Source of the DNA: CAZKCK01 sp964552325
GTDB taxonomy: Bacteria > Bacteroidota > Bacteroidia > Bacteroidales > TTA-H9
NCBI GenBank assembly: GCA_964552325.1
Contig: CAZKHA010000003.1
Span: 1 to 64,000, forward strand
DNA: 64,000 nucleotides
Direction: 5' to 3'
Shown here: positions 34,616 through 43,761 of the stretch, piece by piece
How positions within the stretch are numbered: position 1 is the stretch's first letter
Layout of the letters: each line of letters begins with the position of its first letter
Translations under genes and position numbers: made by a program
Notes under the pieces: generated by a model
What the model saw: only the letters and a program-made list of their open reading frames with translations
Told to the model about the DNA's origin: nothing
The model's database searches: none

Positions 34616-34819
34616 TTAGTGTTTCTTTTTAGATAGTTTTACTGCCAACAACATAATGACGCCAAAAACTAAGAGTATAGTACCAGAAACAAGGTTGATG
34701 TTTATTTCTAGCGATTTGCGATACATTTGCTCATCACCCATGGTTAGTACGCCAAATATTAATAATATGGCTCCTAATATAGTGAATAATAGACCTATAG
34801 GGATACGAATATCTAACAT
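34616..34819 (-). CDS. small two-helix membrane protein
   Basis: A 67-residue protein with two hydrophobic helices (about 7-27 and 40-60), an intervening charged loop, and a basic tail (KLSKKKH). I recognise no family. It starts 12 bases after the stop of the SSS symporter gene and has an unusually strong ribosome binding site, so it is expressed from the same transcript. The pairing suggests an accessory subunit of the symporter, in the way MetS-like proteins accompany NSS transporters. This is inference. Codon use looks normal and the frame is clean. Confidence 0.65.
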   Translation of the reverse strand: MLDIRIPIGLLFTILGAILLIFGVLTMGDEQMYRKSLEININLVSGTILLVFGVIMLLAVKLSKKKH

Positions 34820-34825
34820 AATGAT

Positions 34826-34833
34826 TCCTCCTT
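34826..34833 (-). promoter_or_regulatory. strong Shine-Dalgarno sequence, AAGGAGGA
   Basis: On the minus strand AAGGAGGA lies 6 bases before the ATG of the small membrane protein (34819) and overlaps the stop codon of the SSS gene. Bacteroidota genes rarely use such strong sites, so this one stands out and fixes the start codon. Confidence 0.6.
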
Positions 34834-36556
34834 ACCAGAAAATGATTGATAAAATTACAACGAGTCCAATTACTAAGGTAGCAAAAGCAGTAGGGGTGTA
34901 ATACCATTTTGTTGCTTCCGCTTTTTCATGTTTAGTCAGTGAATATACGAGGCCTGTTAAATCGGTATCTGATTTAAGTTGCTTAGTACTTAAACTAACT
35001 GTTACTGTTAGAATTACGCTTGTAGAAAAGGAGAAAATGGCAGTCCAAAAAGCCTGCGCCATATCCACTGGATACGTGTGAACCACACCTAGCCAGCCGC
35101 CCCTGAAAATGGTATCAGAGCCCGCTGGTTCAGTTAAGCCATGATGTAAGAGCGCAACTAATAGTCCTCCTAGAATCCCAGAAAATGCAGCATGACCTGT
35201 TGCCCGTTTCCAGAACATACCCAAGAAAATAACTGCAAAGAGTGGAGCATTGATCATGGAGAATATTGCTTGCAAAAAATCCATGATATTGTTGAACTTT
35301 GTGGCAATGTAAGCAGCTGCTATGCTAACAAGGACACCAAAAACGGTGGCAAGCCTACCAACCATTAAATAATGCTTGTCATCATTTTCTTTGTTTCCGC
35401 TTGAGGGCCTGATGTAGCTCTGGTAAATATCATAGGTCCAAACAGTATTAAAGGCCGATACATTACCAGCCATACCTGACATAAATGAGGCTAAAAGGGC
35501 CGTAATCCCCAGGCCTAGAACGCCTGCGGGCAAATAGTGTTGCAGTAGGGCAATTATGGTGTAATCATAATTAATATCCCCACTTCCAGGTTTGGTAGGC
35601 AGGTTAAAAGAAGCTTCGGGTGTATTCATCAATACCATGGCAATGATGCCAGGCACAATTATTAGAAAGGGGATGAACATTTTAGGAATGGCACCAATGA
35701 GGGGTGTTTTAATGGCAGCCAATTTCGATTCGGCAGCCATGGCCCGTTGAACAATTAAAAAGTTTGTGCACCAATATCCAAACGAGAGTACAATTCCCAA
35801 CCCCATAAATATGCCAAACCACTCAAGGCCCATGGGGTTGCTGGCTGCACTTCCCGTATATTTCCATGTGGTGGTCCAGGTGTCTGGGGCATATTGTTGT
35901 GGCGTTACAGCAGCTAATTTGGTTTCAAGTCCACCCCAGCCGCCAACTTCGGTCAATCCTAAGTAAACCAAAGGGAATAAACCTAAAATGATGATGAAAA
36001 ACTGCAAAACCTCATTATAGATTGCAGAGGATAGCCCACCAAGGTAGGTATAGGCCAATACAATTAAGGCTGAGGCCCAAAGACAAAGGTTGAAATCCCA
36101 TCCAAGCACGTTTTCGAGTAAGATTGCAAGGGCATACATTGATATCCCGGAAGCCATAATAGTCATAATGGCAAATAGAATAGCATTGATGGCGCGGGTT
36201 TTCTCATCATACCTTAGTTTTAAGAACTCAGGTACCGAGCGTGCTTTCGAGCCATAGTAAAAGGGCATCATAAAGATGGCTAAAAATACCATGGCGGGTA
36301 TGGCGCCAATCCAATAAAAATGGGTGGTAAGCATACCATACTTGGCTCCCGAACCTGTCATTCCCATAACTTCCAAGGCGCCTAAATTGGTGCTAATAAA
36401 GGCCAAACCTGCAACCCATGCTGGCATCGAACGGCCTGCTTCAAGAAATGCGGAGGCATCTTTCATGTACTTTTTTAAAGCCCATCCAATGCCCAAAACA
36501 AAAATGAAATAGATGATCATGATAGCATAATCAATCCATTGAAGGTTAAACTGCAT
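34832..36556 (-). CDS. sodium/solute symporter (SSS family)
   Basis: A 574-residue transporter of the solute-sodium symporter family (LeuT-type core). About 14 hydrophobic helices are visible. Typical segments include FLEAGRSMPAWVAGLAFISTNLGALEVMGMTG, where the sodium-site region is found, then SVPEFLKLRYDEKTR and YTYLGGLSSAIYNEVLQF. These resemble the sugar-transporting branch (vSGLT-like), and a sugar or polyol substrate is likely but not proven. A promoter is visible upstream. The small two-helix protein gene follows in the same transcript. Confidence 0.88.
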   Translation of the reverse strand: MQFNLQWIDYAIMIIYFIFVLGIGWALKKYMKDASAFLEAGRSMPAWVAGLAFISTNLGALEVMGMTGSGAKYGMLTTHFYWIGAIPAMVFLAIFMMPFYYGSKARSVPEFLKLRYDEKTRAINAILFAIMTIMASGISMYALAILLENVLGWDFNLCLWASALIVLAYTYLGGLSSAIYNEVLQFFIIILGLFPLVYLGLTEVGGWGGLETKLAAVTPQQYAPDTWTTTWKYTGSAASNPMGLEWFGIFMGLGIVLSFGYWCTNFLIVQRAMAAESKLAAIKTPLIGAIPKMFIPFLIIVPGIIAMVLMNTPEASFNLPTKPGSGDINYDYTIIALLQHYLPAGVLGLGITALLASFMSGMAGNVSAFNTVWTYDIYQSYIRPSSGNKENDDKHYLMVGRLATVFGVLVSIAAAYIATKFNNIMDFLQAIFSMINAPLFAVIFLGMFWKRATGHAAFSGILGGLLVALLHHGLTEPAGSDTIFRGGWLGVVHTYPVDMAQAFWTAIFSFSTSVILTVTVSLSTKQLKSDTDLTGLVYSLTKHEKAEATKWYYTPTAFATLVIGLVVILSIIFW

Positions 36557-36608
36557 ACAACAATAATTTAGGTTAACAATGATTTAATAAGCGAAAACCC
36601 AAAGGGTA

Positions 36609-36642
36609 CAAAGCTACGGTAGGTTATGCCAAAAAAGCCAAA
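36609..36642 (-). promoter_or_regulatory. promoter for the SSS symporter gene
   Basis: On the minus strand: TTTG at 36642-36639, 22 bases, then TAGCTTTG at 36616-36609. The start codon at 36556 follows about 50 bases later. Confidence 0.5.
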
Positions 36643-36759
36643 CTTGATACCGGCTTTGCGAGTCCAAACTTACGCAAAAACTTTGAAGTTGTAAAATGAT
36701 TTTGCTGCTCTCAATATTATTTGTACTTTAGTGCATTCTTTCACGTCAATAGTATATGT

Positions 36760-37140
36760 ATGCCTGAAGTCGTTAAATCTGGAAAAACTGTCTTAGTTGT
36801 TGAAGACGATGATAATAACATGCTTTTTTATAGAGAGCTTTTCAAAAGAACCAAATACCCAATGCTTTATGCAAAAAATGGTGTTGAAGCCCTACAAACG
36901 GTTATTGATCATGATGAAATTGGATTGGTATTAATGGATATAAAAATGCCTTTTATGGGTGGATATGAGGCTTTTACTGAAATAAGGAAAATAAGGAACC
37001 TACCAATTATAGCTCATACGGCTTATGCCCTTTCTGGCGATAAAGAGAAAGCTACTGCATTTGGATTTACCGATTATTATACCAAACCCATTAATAAGGA
37101 AGCCTTGCTAAAAAAGATTGATTCTTTAATACTTGTATAA
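36760..37140 (+). CDS. receiver-only response regulator
   Basis: A 126-residue protein that is a single receiver domain. It is set at the ATG at 36760; an earlier TTG-initiated frame adds only an unlikely leader. The acid pocket is Asp16-Asp17 in VVEDDDNN, the phosphoacceptor is Asp60 in VLMDIKMP, the switch residue is in AHTAYA, and the conserved lysine is Lys109 in TKPINK. It has no output domain, so it works as a phosphotransfer intermediate or by binding another protein. The receivers attached to the two hybrid kinases at 5668-10123 share the HTAYA/QTAYA wording. A large sensor kinase gene follows 148 bases downstream. Confidence 0.85.
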   Translation: MPEVVKSGKTVLVVEDDDNNMLFYRELFKRTKYPMLYAKNGVEALQTVIDHDEIGLVLMDIKMPFMGGYEAFTEIRKIRNLPIIAHTAYALSGDKEKATAFGFTDYYTKPINKEALLKKIDSLILV

Positions 37141-37160
37141 TAGGTATTTGTAATTTTTAG

Positions 37161-37191
37161 TTGTGTTTGCTAACAACATTGGTTATATTTG
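37161..37191 (+). promoter_or_regulatory. promoter for the Cache-PAS kinase gene
   Basis: TTG at 37161-37163, 20 bases, then TATATTTG at 37184-37191, with about 97 bases to the ATG at 37289. So the kinase can be transcribed apart from the receiver gene upstream. Confidence 0.45.
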
Positions 37192-37288
37192 TATAGGCAA
37201 TTCATTGGTCAAAACAAAAGTCTAGGTTCATCCAATCATTTGGGTCAATGCGGCCCTAAGGTTAAATTTAAGGTTTAAATACTGGTAT

Positions 37289-40069
37289 ATGGGCAAATCA
37301 CGACCAATATCGTGGGTAATTATTAAGGCTGTATTGGTCCTTATAACCATGTCGTTTATACTTCTGGCTATCATTTCAGTGATTCACGAGTTAGTACAAT
37401 TCAACAAGCAGGTAGCATTGCTACAAGATGAAATGTACGCTGAACAAAAAGATTTGATTGCCAGGCAGGTACAACATACAATTGGGTTTATTGAATTCTC
37501 CCAGAAAAATATTGAGGACAAGCTGATAAAAGACTTGCAGCTTGAAGTCGAAAACATTGAGGCGAACTTGAAAGACGTAATGGCAGCCACGAATGATCAA
37601 ACCAACAATAAAGCACTTATAGGGAGGTTATCCCTTTATCTTCATTCAACTAACAAATTTGGGGATAAGTTGTTGTCAATTAAATTGTTAGATGGTGAGG
37701 AGATTGTAACATTTTTTCCAAAAAATGATAGTTTGGCGTTGCTATACAAAGCATACATTTATAACAAGAAGCATACTTTAAATGAGTTGGAGTTGCTGAA
37801 GAAAGGTGAAAAGAATATTTTGTATCAAGTAGTAAATTCTTCAGATTCAATTGATAAAGCCTTCGTAACTACCTTAACATACCTCAAAGCTATCAAGCCT
37901 TTAAATCTTTACATTAGTTTACAAACCCGTTTACCTGATTATCTAAGTTCAGATAAGCCTTTGTTTATTGATTATTTGAGTGTTGCATACAATAAGGCCA
38001 CATTCACGCCAGTTTTGTGTAGTAGCAAAGGTTTGCTGCTAACGGGCAGTATGTTTGGCAATAAACCACCCTTCTCCTTAGTCGATATAGTTGATTCTTA
38101 TGGTGTTGGAATTTTTAGTGAGATTAATAAGGTAGCCTGGGATCAAAATGGAGGATTTGTACAGTTTTACAATCCATTAAATCATGGTGGACAACCCGAA
38201 GAAATACTTGGATACTTTAAAGCCCTGCCCGACTGGAATTGGATTGTAGGCGCTTACACGAATTTGCGAGCCATTGATGCAAAAATTGCCAAGCAAGCTA
38301 AAGATAAGCGTAGGGATTTGGCTGTAAGGGTTTTTCAGATTATTGTAATCCTACTAATTTCATACCTTGGTATCGTGTTTGCCATGGCCTATATCTCTAA
38401 AAAGTTCACTCCTGAATTAAGTAAGTTTCAAGATGAAGTTAAAAAAGCAGTGGGCAATCATACTGAAATTAACCTTGATGGCCTAAAAATTACGGAGCTA
38501 AAAGAAATGGGGCTCCTCTTAAACGAAGTGTTAAATGTTCATTTTCAGATTCTTTATGTTTTAGAAAACAAAGAAGAAATGTATAGGTTAATTACCGAAA
38601 ATTCAAATGACGCAATTTTTACGGTTAATGAACATGGTCGTTTTTTGTTTGTAACCTCTTCAATTCAGAAACTTTTAGGATATGAAGCAGATTACTTAAT
38701 TGGGAAACGGGTTTTGCATTTCCTTTCACATCAGTCACGCAAAGAATTGTTAAATAGAGTAAAGCAGAATGAGTTGAAATTTCATAACTTTTTGAGTCAT
38801 GTTATTGATTTTGAAATAGTTAATAGTGTAGGACGATTGTTAATAGTTGAAGTAAGCTTACGTTGTGTACGCACGCCAGAAGGTGAGTTTATGTTTTATT
38901 CGGGTATGGCACGAAATGTTACACAATCGCGCATCGACCGTCAAGCACTAGTTGAAAGCGAAATGAAGTATAAACTGTTGGCCGACAATATAAATGATGT
39001 TATCTGGACTTCAGATCTTAATTTGAATACAACTTATATTAGCCCATCGGTCTATCGTTTAGAAGGTTATAAACCTGAAGAACGTAAAACATTAAGTATT
39101 GATAAAATTTTGACTCCCAGAAGTTTGCAGTATGTTAATGAACTGATGAATCGGATACTGCTTGAATATGCCGAAGGTTTGAGGGATTTTAAAGAATCCT
39201 CAGAGCTTTTTGATATTGAAATCATTCGAAAAGATGGTTCAAAGTTTTGGGCTGAAGTTAACGCGAGTCTAATGTTTGATACAGAAGGAAATGTGGTGGG
39301 AATTAGCGGCGTAACACGCGATATAAGTGATCGGAAAAAGATAGAAAACGCCTTAAAGGCCTCCGAAAAAAAACTTTTGGAGTTGAATGCCACAAAGGAC
39401 AAATTCTTCTCCATTTTGGCTCATGACCTTAAAAATCCGTTTAATTCAATCCTTGGATTCTCGAATGAGTTGGTGCAAAACTACAACACGTACAACGATG
39501 AAGAACGCAAACAGTTTGTTTCTACTATTCAATCCTCAGCTCAGGGAGCCTACCAGTTGCTGGGTAATTTATTGGAATGGTCAACCTTACAAACAGGACG
39601 CTTAAGTGTAAGTAAAACAAGTTTTTTTATGTTTGACCTGGTAAAGGAAGTGTTGTACGAAGTAACTGCGCAAGTTCTTGCGAAAAATATAGTACTTGAA
39701 AATCAAGTAAATAAAGAATTACAAGTTTATGCAGATCGCAAAATGATTGCCACCGTTATCCGAAACCTAATCAGTAATGCAATTAAATTTACGGAAAAAA
39801 GTGGCTTTATCGCTATAAATTCTTCCATTTCAGGAGATATTGCAACAGTATCCGTTAAAGACTCTGGGAAGGGTATGAAACCGGAGCTGGTAATAAAATT
39901 GTTTAAAATTCAAGAGAAACTATCCACTGTTGGCACGGCTGGCGAAAAAGGTACCGGACTAGGGCTTATCCTTTGTAAGGAATTTGTTGAGCAGAACGGT
40001 GGAAAAATCTGGGTCAGCTCCAAATGGCAGGAGGGAAGCACCTTCTTTTTTACCCTTCAGAAAGTGTAA
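37289..40069 (+). CDS. Cache-PAS-PAS histidine kinase
   Basis: A 926-residue sensor kinase. The N-terminus has one membrane helix (about 9-32), a large outside region (about 33-345) of the Cache type ending with the typical LPDWNWIVGAYTNL segment, and a second helix (about 348-370). Two PAS domains follow (starting near 430 with LITENSNDAIFTVNEHGR, and near 560 with LLADNINDVIWTSD). HisKA has the phosphoacceptor His near 710 in LAHDLKNPFN, and HATPase has DSGKGM and GTGLGLILCK. No receiver domain. Cache domains bind small molecules outside the cell; the ligand here is unknown. The stop is two bases from the convergent epimerase gene. Confidence 0.87.
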   Translation: MGKSRPISWVIIKAVLVLITMSFILLAIISVIHELVQFNKQVALLQDEMYAEQKDLIARQVQHTIGFIEFSQKNIEDKLIKDLQLEVENIEANLKDVMAATNDQTNNKALIGRLSLYLHSTNKFGDKLLSIKLLDGEEIVTFFPKNDSLALLYKAYIYNKKHTLNELELLKKGEKNILYQVVNSSDSIDKAFVTTLTYLKAIKPLNLYISLQTRLPDYLSSDKPLFIDYLSVAYNKATFTPVLCSSKGLLLTGSMFGNKPPFSLVDIVDSYGVGIFSEINKVAWDQNGGFVQFYNPLNHGGQPEEILGYFKALPDWNWIVGAYTNLRAIDAKIAKQAKDKRRDLAVRVFQIIVILLISYLGIVFAMAYISKKFTPELSKFQDEVKKAVGNHTEINLDGLKITELKEMGLLLNEVLNVHFQILYVLENKEEMYRLITENSNDAIFTVNEHGRFLFVTSSIQKLLGYEADYLIGKRVLHFLSHQSRKELLNRVKQNELKFHNFLSHVIDFEIVNSVGRLLIVEVSLRCVRTPEGEFMFYSGMARNVTQSRIDRQALVESEMKYKLLADNINDVIWTSDLNLNTTYISPSVYRLEGYKPEERKTLSIDKILTPRSLQYVNELMNRILLEYAEGLRDFKESSELFDIEIIRKDGSKFWAEVNASLMFDTEGNVVGISGVTRDISDRKKIENALKASEKKLLELNATKDKFFSILAHDLKNPFNSILGFSNELVQNYNTYNDEERKQFVSTIQSSAQGAYQLLGNLLEWSTLQTGRLSVSKTSFFMFDLVKEVLYEVTAQVLAKNIVLENQVNKELQVYADRKMIATVIRNLISNAIKFTEKSGFIAINSSISGDIATVSVKDSGKGMKPELVIKLFKIQEKLSTVGTAGEKGTGLGLILCKEFVEQNGGKIWVSSKWQEGSTFFFTLQKV

Positions 40070-40071
40070 AC

Positions 40072-41100
40072 CTAATGTAACCACTTTTCGCGTTTAAACC
40101 AAGCAATGCTTTCTTTAAGTCCAGTTTCAAGGTCGAGCTTAGGTTTGTAGTTTAAATCCTTTATAGTGTCGCTAATATCACATTTCCAGTTCTTTGCGCG
40201 TAAAGTTAGGAATTTGTCGCGGTTAAGGGTTGGCGTGCTGTTAAAAATGCCATATGTGGTTTCTAAAAGCGAGCTTAAAAAACCAACTAAACCTAGCGGA
40301 ATGGTAAGCTTGATTGCTTTTTTATTCAATAAGCGTTTGCAAAGGTCCCTATAGAAATCAGCCGTGTAGGTGTTACCATCCGTAACCAGGTAGGATTTAT
40401 GGGAGTAAGGACTTTTTAGGGATTGTAATATAACATCAACCAAATCAGTAACATAAACAAACGTTAAGTATTGGTCACGAAAACCAATTTTTGGCGCCAA
40501 ACCTTTCTGTACGGTGCGAAGCATTAAAAAATAGTCTTTCTCTTTGGGTCCATAAACACCTGTAGGTCTGATTATCAACCAGTTTAAATTAGTAAACGTT
40601 TGAAGATACTTTTCAGCCAAAAGCTTGCTTTTTCCATATGCTGTATTAGGTGATGGCGCAGAAGCACTTGTGATGGGAGCTAAGGTTTTTTCATTGCCAG
40701 GGCCAAGTGCTGCCAAACTGCTAACAAGCACGAATTTCTTTAGATTTATATTGGCTCCTAACAGTGCATCAATCAAATTTTTGGTATAAGTATAGTTTAC
40801 AAGTTCAAATTCACCTACTTTATTGGTTTTGGTAATGCCAGCATTATGAATTACATAGTCAATTTGACCATGCGTGCTTAAAAGCTTGGCAAAGATATTT
40901 TTGAGTTCATCCACATTCGAAAAATCAACAGTTTCAACATGGCAATTTTGCTCTTTTAACCATTTTGAATTGCTATTGGCTCGGGTTAGCGCAATAAGCT
41001 GAAATCCATCCTTTAAGGCTTTCTCGGTTATAAAAGAACCTATGAAGCCAGTGGCTCCAGTTAAAATGATAATAGGTTTTGCGTTAGGGTTTTGTATCAT
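40072..41100 (-). CDS. NAD(P)-dependent epimerase/dehydratase (SDR)
   Basis: A 342-residue extended short-chain dehydrogenase. I set the start at the ATG at 41100, which gives MIQNPNAKPIIILTGATGFIG; the Rossmann motif TGATGFIG lies at the expected distance. The catalytic Tyr and Lys are in NTAYGKSKLLAEKY. It resembles 3-beta-HSD/UDP-sugar epimerase-like proteins that act on sterol-like, flavonoid-like or nucleotide-sugar substrates; I cannot fix the substrate. The start codon lies inside the end of miaA, with a 17-base overlap in another frame, so translation is probably coupled. Confidence 0.85.
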   Translation of the reverse strand: MIQNPNAKPIIILTGATGFIGSFITEKALKDGFQLIALTRANSNSKWLKEQNCHVETVDFSNVDELKNIFAKLLSTHGQIDYVIHNAGITKTNKVGEFELVNYTYTKNLIDALLGANINLKKFVLVSSLAALGPGNEKTLAPITSASAPSPNTAYGKSKLLAEKYLQTFTNLNWLIIRPTGVYGPKEKDYFLMLRTVQKGLAPKIGFRDQYLTFVYVTDLVDVILQSLKSPYSHKSYLVTDGNTYTADFYRDLCKRLLNKKAIKLTIPLGLVGFLSSLLETTYGIFNSTPTLNRDKFLTLRAKNWKCDISDTIKDLNYKPKLDLETGLKESIAWFKREKWLH

Positions 41101-42004
41101 GGAGGCTATGGTCTTTGTACATGCTGGCAATAAGTTCAATTTTTTCATCTTCAGGCTTGTACCCATCTATCCAATGGATTACGGTACCGTTTTTTTCCAT
41201 TCGCCTAAACCAGGTTGTTTGTCGTTTCGCGAATTGATGAATGGCTGTATTTAATGATTCAAATAGCTGGTTATAAGTTATATTACCTATTAAATAATGC
41301 GAGATGTACCGGTATTCAAGGCCATAAAAACCAAGCATCTCAACGGATACGCCTTCGTCAATTAGTTGTTTTACTTCCTCAACCATACCATTATCGAGCC
41401 TTTGCTTAAGACGATTGGTAATACGTTGCCTGATGGTTGAGCGTTCAAACTTTATACCTATCACAATCCCAGGTATTTCTATGGTTTTTTTTGGTGTATA
41501 GGTTTTAAGATAAGTTTGGATTTCGATTGCACGAACAAGTCGATCCAAATCCACACTATCGGTTGTGTTATGAATTTCTTTAAAGGACTTAAGCCGTTCG
41601 ATTAGCTGTTCGTTTGATAGCAAAGCAAGGCTACTTCTAAGTTCTTCATTTATAGGTACCTTAGGCAATTTGTAACCCTTTAGGGCAGCTTCAAGATACA
41701 AACCCGTTCCACCGCAAAGTATAACTTGTTTTGACCTGGAGGTAATGTTGTTATAGGCATTGTAAAAGTGCTCAAGAAAGTCAAAAACACTAAACTCCGA
41801 ACCCGGTTCCGCGATGTCGAGTAAGTGATAAGGAATACGGACCCCGTTATAGGTATAATCTTCAATATCCTTACCGGTTCCAATATCCATACGCCTAAAA
41901 ACTTGCCTTGAGTCGGCGCTAATAATTTCTGCACCAATACGTGATGCTACGCCTGCTGAAATACGCGTTTTGCCAGTAGCTGTGGGACCTAGGATGGTTA
42001 GCAT
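41084..42004 (-). CDS. miaA: tRNA dimethylallyltransferase
   Basis: A 306-residue enzyme that adds a dimethylallyl group to A37 of tRNAs reading codons that begin with U. The P-loop is GPTATGKT near the N-terminus and the DSRQVFRRMDIGTGK segment is diagnostic. An in-frame GTG at 42010 also fits, overlapping the upstream glycosyltransferase stop by four bases; the ATG at 42004 gives the more typical N-terminus. The 3' end overlaps the epimerase start by 17 bases. Three minus-strand genes thus form one compact transcript. Confidence 0.94.
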   Translation of the reverse strand: MLTILGPTATGKTRISAGVASRIGAEIISADSRQVFRRMDIGTGKDIEDYTYNGVRIPYHLLDIAEPGSEFSVFDFLEHFYNAYNNITSRSKQVILCGGTGLYLEAALKGYKLPKVPINEELRSSLALLSNEQLIERLKSFKEIHNTTDSVDLDRLVRAIEIQTYLKTYTPKKTIEIPGIVIGIKFERSTIRQRITNRLKQRLDNGMVEEVKQLIDEGVSVEMLGFYGLEYRYISHYLIGNITYNQLFESLNTAIHQFAKRQTTWFRRMEKNGTVIHWIDGYKPEDEKIELIASMYKDHSLHDTKP

Positions 42005-42006
42005 GC

Positions 42007-43230
42007 TCACAAACTTGTTAAAGGGTTATTGATGAGAATATTATCTTCAGTTTCAACCAAGAAATCCCTTAACAAATTTAACTCATTAATGCTTTGTTGT
42101 TGAAAATTTAGATTCGTAATTAGTGGATGTTGCTTATTGAAATCATCATAGAATATTGATATAAAATGCTTTAGGTTGTTCTCATCCTTAGTTGGGTTTA
42201 CATCTGCACTTGTTTTTAGAAACTGTAGGATTCGCAATGCATCAACCTTTATCCTGCAGGCTTTTACAAACGATTCTTCGTTTTTTGAATTCTTTCGCAA
42301 AGGAATCCACCATAGCTTATCCTTAAAAATTCTTGCTAAGAAATCATTCATTGGAAAGTCAACATCTGATTTGTAAAGTTCAGGAAATGAATCGAATGAT
42401 TCTTTAACTTGATCGAATAATTGGTAGGGGTAGATGGGATAGCTATTCCAATCGCCTTTAGCGCCTTTAATAAGTGCTGGGCCTGTGCCAAAAAACACTC
42501 TATCAGAATAACGTGCCGAGGGATAAACTTTACAAGGTGTTGTGCGTAATAAACTTCCTGATTTACAAAGTTTTAAAATGAAGTAGAAATCCTCACCACT
42601 TTTATGGGGCGTTATCCCGTTAACTTTTTTATAGTGTTTTATGGTGCAAGCCATCCCCGAGCCAATGGCAGTAAATGCATAGGGGTTACCAATCCTAAGC
42701 ATATTCAATGCATAATTGCGCATATAGAACTCATACCTCAGGATATTTCTGTCAATTGCTTCATCACCAGTTAGTTTGTGATAATAGGGAATTGAAAGCC
42801 CTGAAACATTGGCATGCGTATTAAAGGAATTGACGATGGAACCCAAAAACCCAGGTTCATAAACAGAATCGGCATCCAGGCTCACGATTAAATCATCTGG
42901 TTCACCTTGTTGCGAGGCATAATCCATTGGAACTTTACGTGCCCAACCCACGCCATAATTTTTGTTATCCCAACCCAAATGCTTCGAAGATCGGTCGAAA
43001 ACGGTTGATTTAAACGAAAATTTTTTGTTTAATAGATTTATGCACAAGGCATTATCTTCTCCAACCCATTGCTTTATCGGGTTATCCCAATAAGAATCGG
43101 GCTGATTAACACAAAATACCACTTCAAAATTCGGATAGTCCTGTTCGGCTAAACAATCGAGTAGGGCAGGAAGGTATGCTGATTCGGCCATGATTGGTAC
43201 TATCGCATAAACCTTTCTTAAATCACTCAT
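42007..43230 (-). CDS. glycosyltransferase family 2 protein
   Basis: A 407-residue GT-A type enzyme, cytoplasmic or membrane-associated. Signs are VYAIVPIMAESAYLPALLDCL at the N-terminus (nucleotide-binding strand), the SLDADSVY DXD-type motif, and later a GEDFYFILKL acceptor-side aspartate. There is no membrane helix. Sugar donor and acceptor cannot be read from the sequence. It is the first gene of the transcript that continues into miaA; a two-base gap separates it from the ATG of miaA. Confidence 0.82.
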   Translation of the reverse strand: MSDLRKVYAIVPIMAESAYLPALLDCLAEQDYPNFEVVFCVNQPDSYWDNPIKQWVGEDNALCINLLNKKFSFKSTVFDRSSKHLGWDNKNYGVGWARKVPMDYASQQGEPDDLIVSLDADSVYEPGFLGSIVNSFNTHANVSGLSIPYYHKLTGDEAIDRNILRYEFYMRNYALNMLRIGNPYAFTAIGSGMACTIKHYKKVNGITPHKSGEDFYFILKLCKSGSLLRTTPCKVYPSARYSDRVFFGTGPALIKGAKGDWNSYPIYPYQLFDQVKESFDSFPELYKSDVDFPMNDFLARIFKDKLWWIPLRKNSKNEESFVKACRIKVDALRILQFLKTSADVNPTKDENNLKHFISIFYDDFNKQHPLITNLNFQQQSINELNLLRDFLVETEDNILINNPLTSL

Positions 43231-43279
43231 AATTATTTACTTGGAATGGCCTATATAAAGCTTTAGGTTTTATGAAAAA

Positions 43280-43675
43280 TTACTGGATGCTTGTGTTAAC
43301 TATCATTATTGGCGGATCTTGGATTGTTTTCTTTACTGCGCAAAGCTCAGCCACCTTAACTAATGATTCTTTATATTTATCAGGAAATGTGGCTGGTAAT
43401 TGTATTGTGATCGTAATTTGGCCCATTTTTTTGGCTACAGCGTCCCATTCCATTGTTTGGTCAAGGCTTATTCCATCCGTAGAAATGCCTCTTTGGTCGC
43501 AAAAGGATTTAACATAAATACCTGCACAGGTGCCTAGTGAAGCCAAAAAAAGATCATAAGGAGCTGGGGCTGTATTTTCACCTCCCGAATGGCTGGGTTG
43601 GTCGGTTTTTATTACATGGCCATTTACATGGGCATTTATCTTCTTGTTTCCCTCGAAAGTGATTTTAATATTCAT
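43280..43675 (-). CDS. OsmC family protein
   Basis: A 131-residue OsmC-like protein. The two conserved cysteines are Cys50 (in ASLGTCAGIYVKSF) and Cys112 (in AELCAVKKT), which in OsmC/Ohr proteins form the peroxide-reducing pair. The glycine-rich HSGGENTAPAPYDLFLAS segment is typical. Members either detoxify organic hydroperoxides or have unknown roles. It lies 86 bases after the HD hydrolase gene, downstream of the purine-type cluster, on the same strand. Confidence 0.85.
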   Translation of the reverse strand: MNIKITFEGNKKINAHVNGHVIKTDQPSHSGGENTAPAPYDLFLASLGTCAGIYVKSFCDQRGISTDGISLDQTMEWDAVAKKMGQITITIQLPATFPDKYKESLVKVAELCAVKKTIQDPPIMIVNTSIQ

Positions 43676-43761
43676 TTTAAGTATTGATTATATGTTATAT
43701 ATATGGCTTATCTTATTTCATGCTTTAAGTAAAATCCGACGGAAGTGTGACAGTATGTTGG

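Noticed and set aside
43272..43517. An 81-codon plus-strand frame over the OsmC gene
   Set aside because: It is antisense to a clear OsmC gene and starts with a signal-like stretch that is only the reverse of the OsmC end.
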